A DNA stretch of 50,330 nucleotides from a virus: the IMG/VR virus record IMGVR_UViG_3300017727_000017, positions 1-50,330 of that record. One strand, written 5' to 3'. The notes beneath the pieces were generated by a model. That model did not search any database and was not told the origin of the DNA. It was given only the letters and a program-made list of their open reading frames with translations. A program made the position numbers and the translations under genes. Shown piece after piece: positions 49,217 through 50,330 of this stretch; the first letter of the stretch is position 1; every line of letters begins with the position of its first letter.

Positions 49217-49795
49217 TGAAGGTTCTGGCTCTTCTGGAATGGGTTCTTCAAGTAACTCTTGCTCTGTTTCTTCTATGGTTTCTATTTCATCTTCCGGCTC
49301 TGATGATAGCTCTATTTGCGGTTGTTCTTCTGTAGATTGACCCTCGATTATTTTTGAATGATCATCAACCATTTTTTCTAATTTAGACATTAACTGATCT
49401 CTATCAAGATCATCAATCTTACCTGTCTTAATCATTTTTCTATCAATGTAATATCCGGCAACTTTCCCTCTGGCTACTTCCATGTTACCCGCTGCAGAAT
49501 ATGCTCCCTTCTTCAACGCTTGGTCACGTATTTTTGCAAGCTGCTCAAGGTGTCTGTCCATAGTAACTTCGTACTTCTTCCTGGCTTCCTCACGCAGATC
49601 ACCAATGTACTGAACTACAAGAGGGTATAATTTAGGATTAGTTAGTTTTGAAGAGGCGACTCTCGCTGCAAGATCAGATGTTGGGCCGTAGCCGGCTTCC
49701 TTCGCACACTCCCAAGCATCTCTGCTTCCGTCGTTGTACACAATAAGCTCAGCGAATTTTTTCTGTTTCTCTGTTAATCTTTTAGTTAATCCCAT
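49208..49795 (-). CDS. terS: Terminase small subunit (195 aa)
   Basis: Recognises phage DNA and recruits the large terminase for packaging. N-terminus LTEKQKKFAELIVYNDGSRD, then AWECAKEAGYGPTSDLAARVASSKLTN split across 28-54, fits the Terminase_2 small-subunit family with its helix-turn-helix DNA-binding domain. A helical central oligomerisation domain and a long acidic C-terminal tail (about 150-195) follow. Unusually it is on the minus strand, opposite to all structural genes. The large subunit is not in the window. Start at 49795 is a clear ATG; the 38-bp spacer to 49834 is divergent. Confidence 0.8.
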   Translation of the reverse strand: MGLTKRLTEKQKKFAELIVYNDGSRDAWECAKEAGYGPTSDLAARVASSKLTNPKLYPLVVQYIGDLREEARKKYEVTMDRHLEQLAKIRDQALKKGAYSAAGNMEVARGKVAGYYIDRKMIKTGKIDDLDRDQLMSKLEKMVDDHSKIIEGQSTEEQPQIELSSEPEDEIETIEETEQELLEEPIPEEPEPSLQ

Positions 49796-49833
49796 GTTTG
49801 ACTTTTACCCTAACATTTTATAAAAGGCAAGGC

Positions 49834-50001
49834 ATGAGAGATACAAAGAAATTGACTGAATATGCAGAGCAAACCAAACGAAAACTAAAAGAAAACTTCT
49901 TGTTTAAACACCTGGTTAAGGCTGTTGAATCAGGAGCAAATGGAACATTAAAATACATAATCAAAGAGGGCCCAGGAAAAGGAAAGGAACCAAAAAAATA
50001 A
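49834..50001 (+). CDS. Small hypothetical protein (55 aa)
   Basis: ATG at 49834 follows AAAGGCAAGG and is preferred over a TTG at 49798 that would overlap the promoter-like region. The protein is basic and helical (MRDTKKLTEYAEQTKRKL, then KAVESGANGTLKYIIKEGPG). No TM or Cys. It ends overlapping the next start by one base. Function unknown. Confidence 0.6.
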   Translation: MRDTKKLTEYAEQTKRKLKENFLFKHLVKAVESGANGTLKYIIKEGPGKGKEPKK

Positions 50002-50231
50002 TGTACGTAAGACACCTTCAAGAATATCTTGACAAATTTACAGATGGTACTAAAGGCAACGCCGTAAGTAATGCTACGATCTACATGGATAACGGCAGCG
50101 GAAATATTTTCCCGATTGGTAAAATTGAAGTACAGGAATCGACTATAATAGGCAAACCTTCTGTTAGAGTTGTGATCAAACCTGACCTCAAAGATCAGAT
50201 ACCAAAACTGAAAAAATTCATACTTACATAG
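50001..50231 (+). CDS. Small hypothetical protein (76 aa)
   Basis: ATG shares one base with the previous stop. Sequence MYVRHLQEYLDKFTDGTKGN, then NGSGNIFPIGKIEVQESTI and VRVVIKPDLKDQIPKLKK has an alpha-beta-beta character. It may be a conserved small phage protein near terminase genes. No family recognised. Confidence 0.6.
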   Translation: MYVRHLQEYLDKFTDGTKGNAVSNATIYMDNGSGNIFPIGKIEVQESTIIGKPSVRVVIKPDLKDQIPKLKKFILT

Positions 50232-50253
50232 GCACCTGTTAGGGTGAATATTA

Positions 50254-50330
50254 ATGAAACCTGAGACGAAATTTTGGCATGAAATTAAGAAAAATACTAA
50301 GCAAATTAGTTGGACTAGACTTGAAAACCT
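50254..50330 (+). CDS. VRR-NUC-like nuclease, 3'-truncated by window edge
   Basis: Only 25 residues are visible, starting MKPETKFWHEIKKNTKQISW and continuing TRLEN at the edge. This N-terminal pattern, acidic and Trp-containing, is typical of small phage VRR-NUC or Holliday-junction-resolvase-like PD-(D/E)XK nucleases, where the catalytic residues follow later. The gene runs off the window, so this is an inference from a start signature only. No clear ribosome site: AGGGTG lies 13 nt upstream. Confidence 0.5.
   Translation, partial: MKPETKFWHEIKKNTKQISWTRLEN

Noticed and set aside
49798-49824. TTGACT and TATAAA in the spacer between terS and the 55-aa gene
   Set aside because: The spacer is only 15 bases, below the usual 16-18, so it is too weak to call a promoter.
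1-50330. CRISPR arrays, tRNA or rRNA genes, insertion sequences, terminal repeats between window ends
   Set aside because: No regularly spaced repeats, cloverleaf candidates, transposase motifs or matching ends were found by eye; a tRNA scan could still reveal a weak candidate.

Overview
The window looks like most of a tailed-phage genome. It is AT-rich and densely coded on the + strand, with many 1-, 4- and 8-nt start/stop overlaps and no metabolic or ribosomal genes. Protein families resemble those of marine podoviruses of SAR11-type alphaproteobacteria (pelagiphages) and cyanophages. The host assignment is an inference from family resemblance and base composition. No tail sheath, tail tube or long tape-measure gene is seen, and the tail genes resemble P22-like adaptor and hub proteins, so a short-tailed virion is likely. 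No RNA polymerase, integrase or large terminase is visible. Near-consensus sigma70-type promoters suggest that host RNA polymerase does the transcription.

Layout. (1) 1-5428: two very large putative internal virion proteins (the first cut by the window edge) and a small ORF. (2) 5373-13508: head module with portal, a two-TM protein, a cluster of tiny very basic proteins, a GroES-like co-chaperonin, a scaffold-like protein, a 218-aa protein and the major capsid protein. A promoter and 5' hairpin precede the capsid unit and hairpins follow it. (3) 13533-25115: accessory proteins, head-tail adaptors, a P22 gp10-like hub candidate and two tandem fibres ending in S74 intramolecular-chaperone domains, closed by a rho-independent terminator. 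(4) 25221-33566: a glycosyltransferase-like protein, more structural and internal virion proteins including one of 1337 aa, and a small coiled-coil/TM protein. (5) 33563-35843, minus strand: an accessory island with an SNF2-type ATPase and a sulfotransferase-like protein, each with its own promoter. (6) 35891-42794: replication module with a consensus promoter, two conserved phage proteins, a TOTE-type archaeo-eukaryotic primase, a UvrD-like helicase, a DUF3310 protein and a family A DNA polymerase with exonuclease domain and Leu at the position-762 equivalent. (7) 42804-45108: a candidate lysis cassette (Trp-rich 27-aa peptide, Cys-rich protein, two membrane proteins, M15-type endolysin) and small zinc-ribbon or basic proteins. 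(8) 45128-48596: a 2-oxoglutarate oxygenase, a ribbon-helix-helix regulator with a near-consensus promoter, a LAGLIDADG endonuclease, zinc ribbons and a RecB-like nuclease. (9) 48597-48889: a gene-poor stretch with nine TGTGGAA/TTCCACA elements, four of them full TTTTCCACA DnaA-box-like sites, beside a 27-bp A/T-only run. It is the best candidate for a DnaA-recruiting phage origin and the main finding here. (10) 48890-50330: a conserved small protein, the small terminase on the minus strand, two small proteins and the start of a VRR-NUC-like nuclease cut by the window end.

How it may work together. DnaA captured at the 48.6-48.9 kb cluster could open the AT-rich run. The phage helicase, primase and PolA would then replicate the DNA, and the nucleases would process it. 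Late genes build a podovirus-like particle whose capsid folding may be helped by the phage co-chaperonin. Surface-directed enzymes (sulfotransferase, glycosyltransferase, 2OG oxygenase) may tune host interaction.
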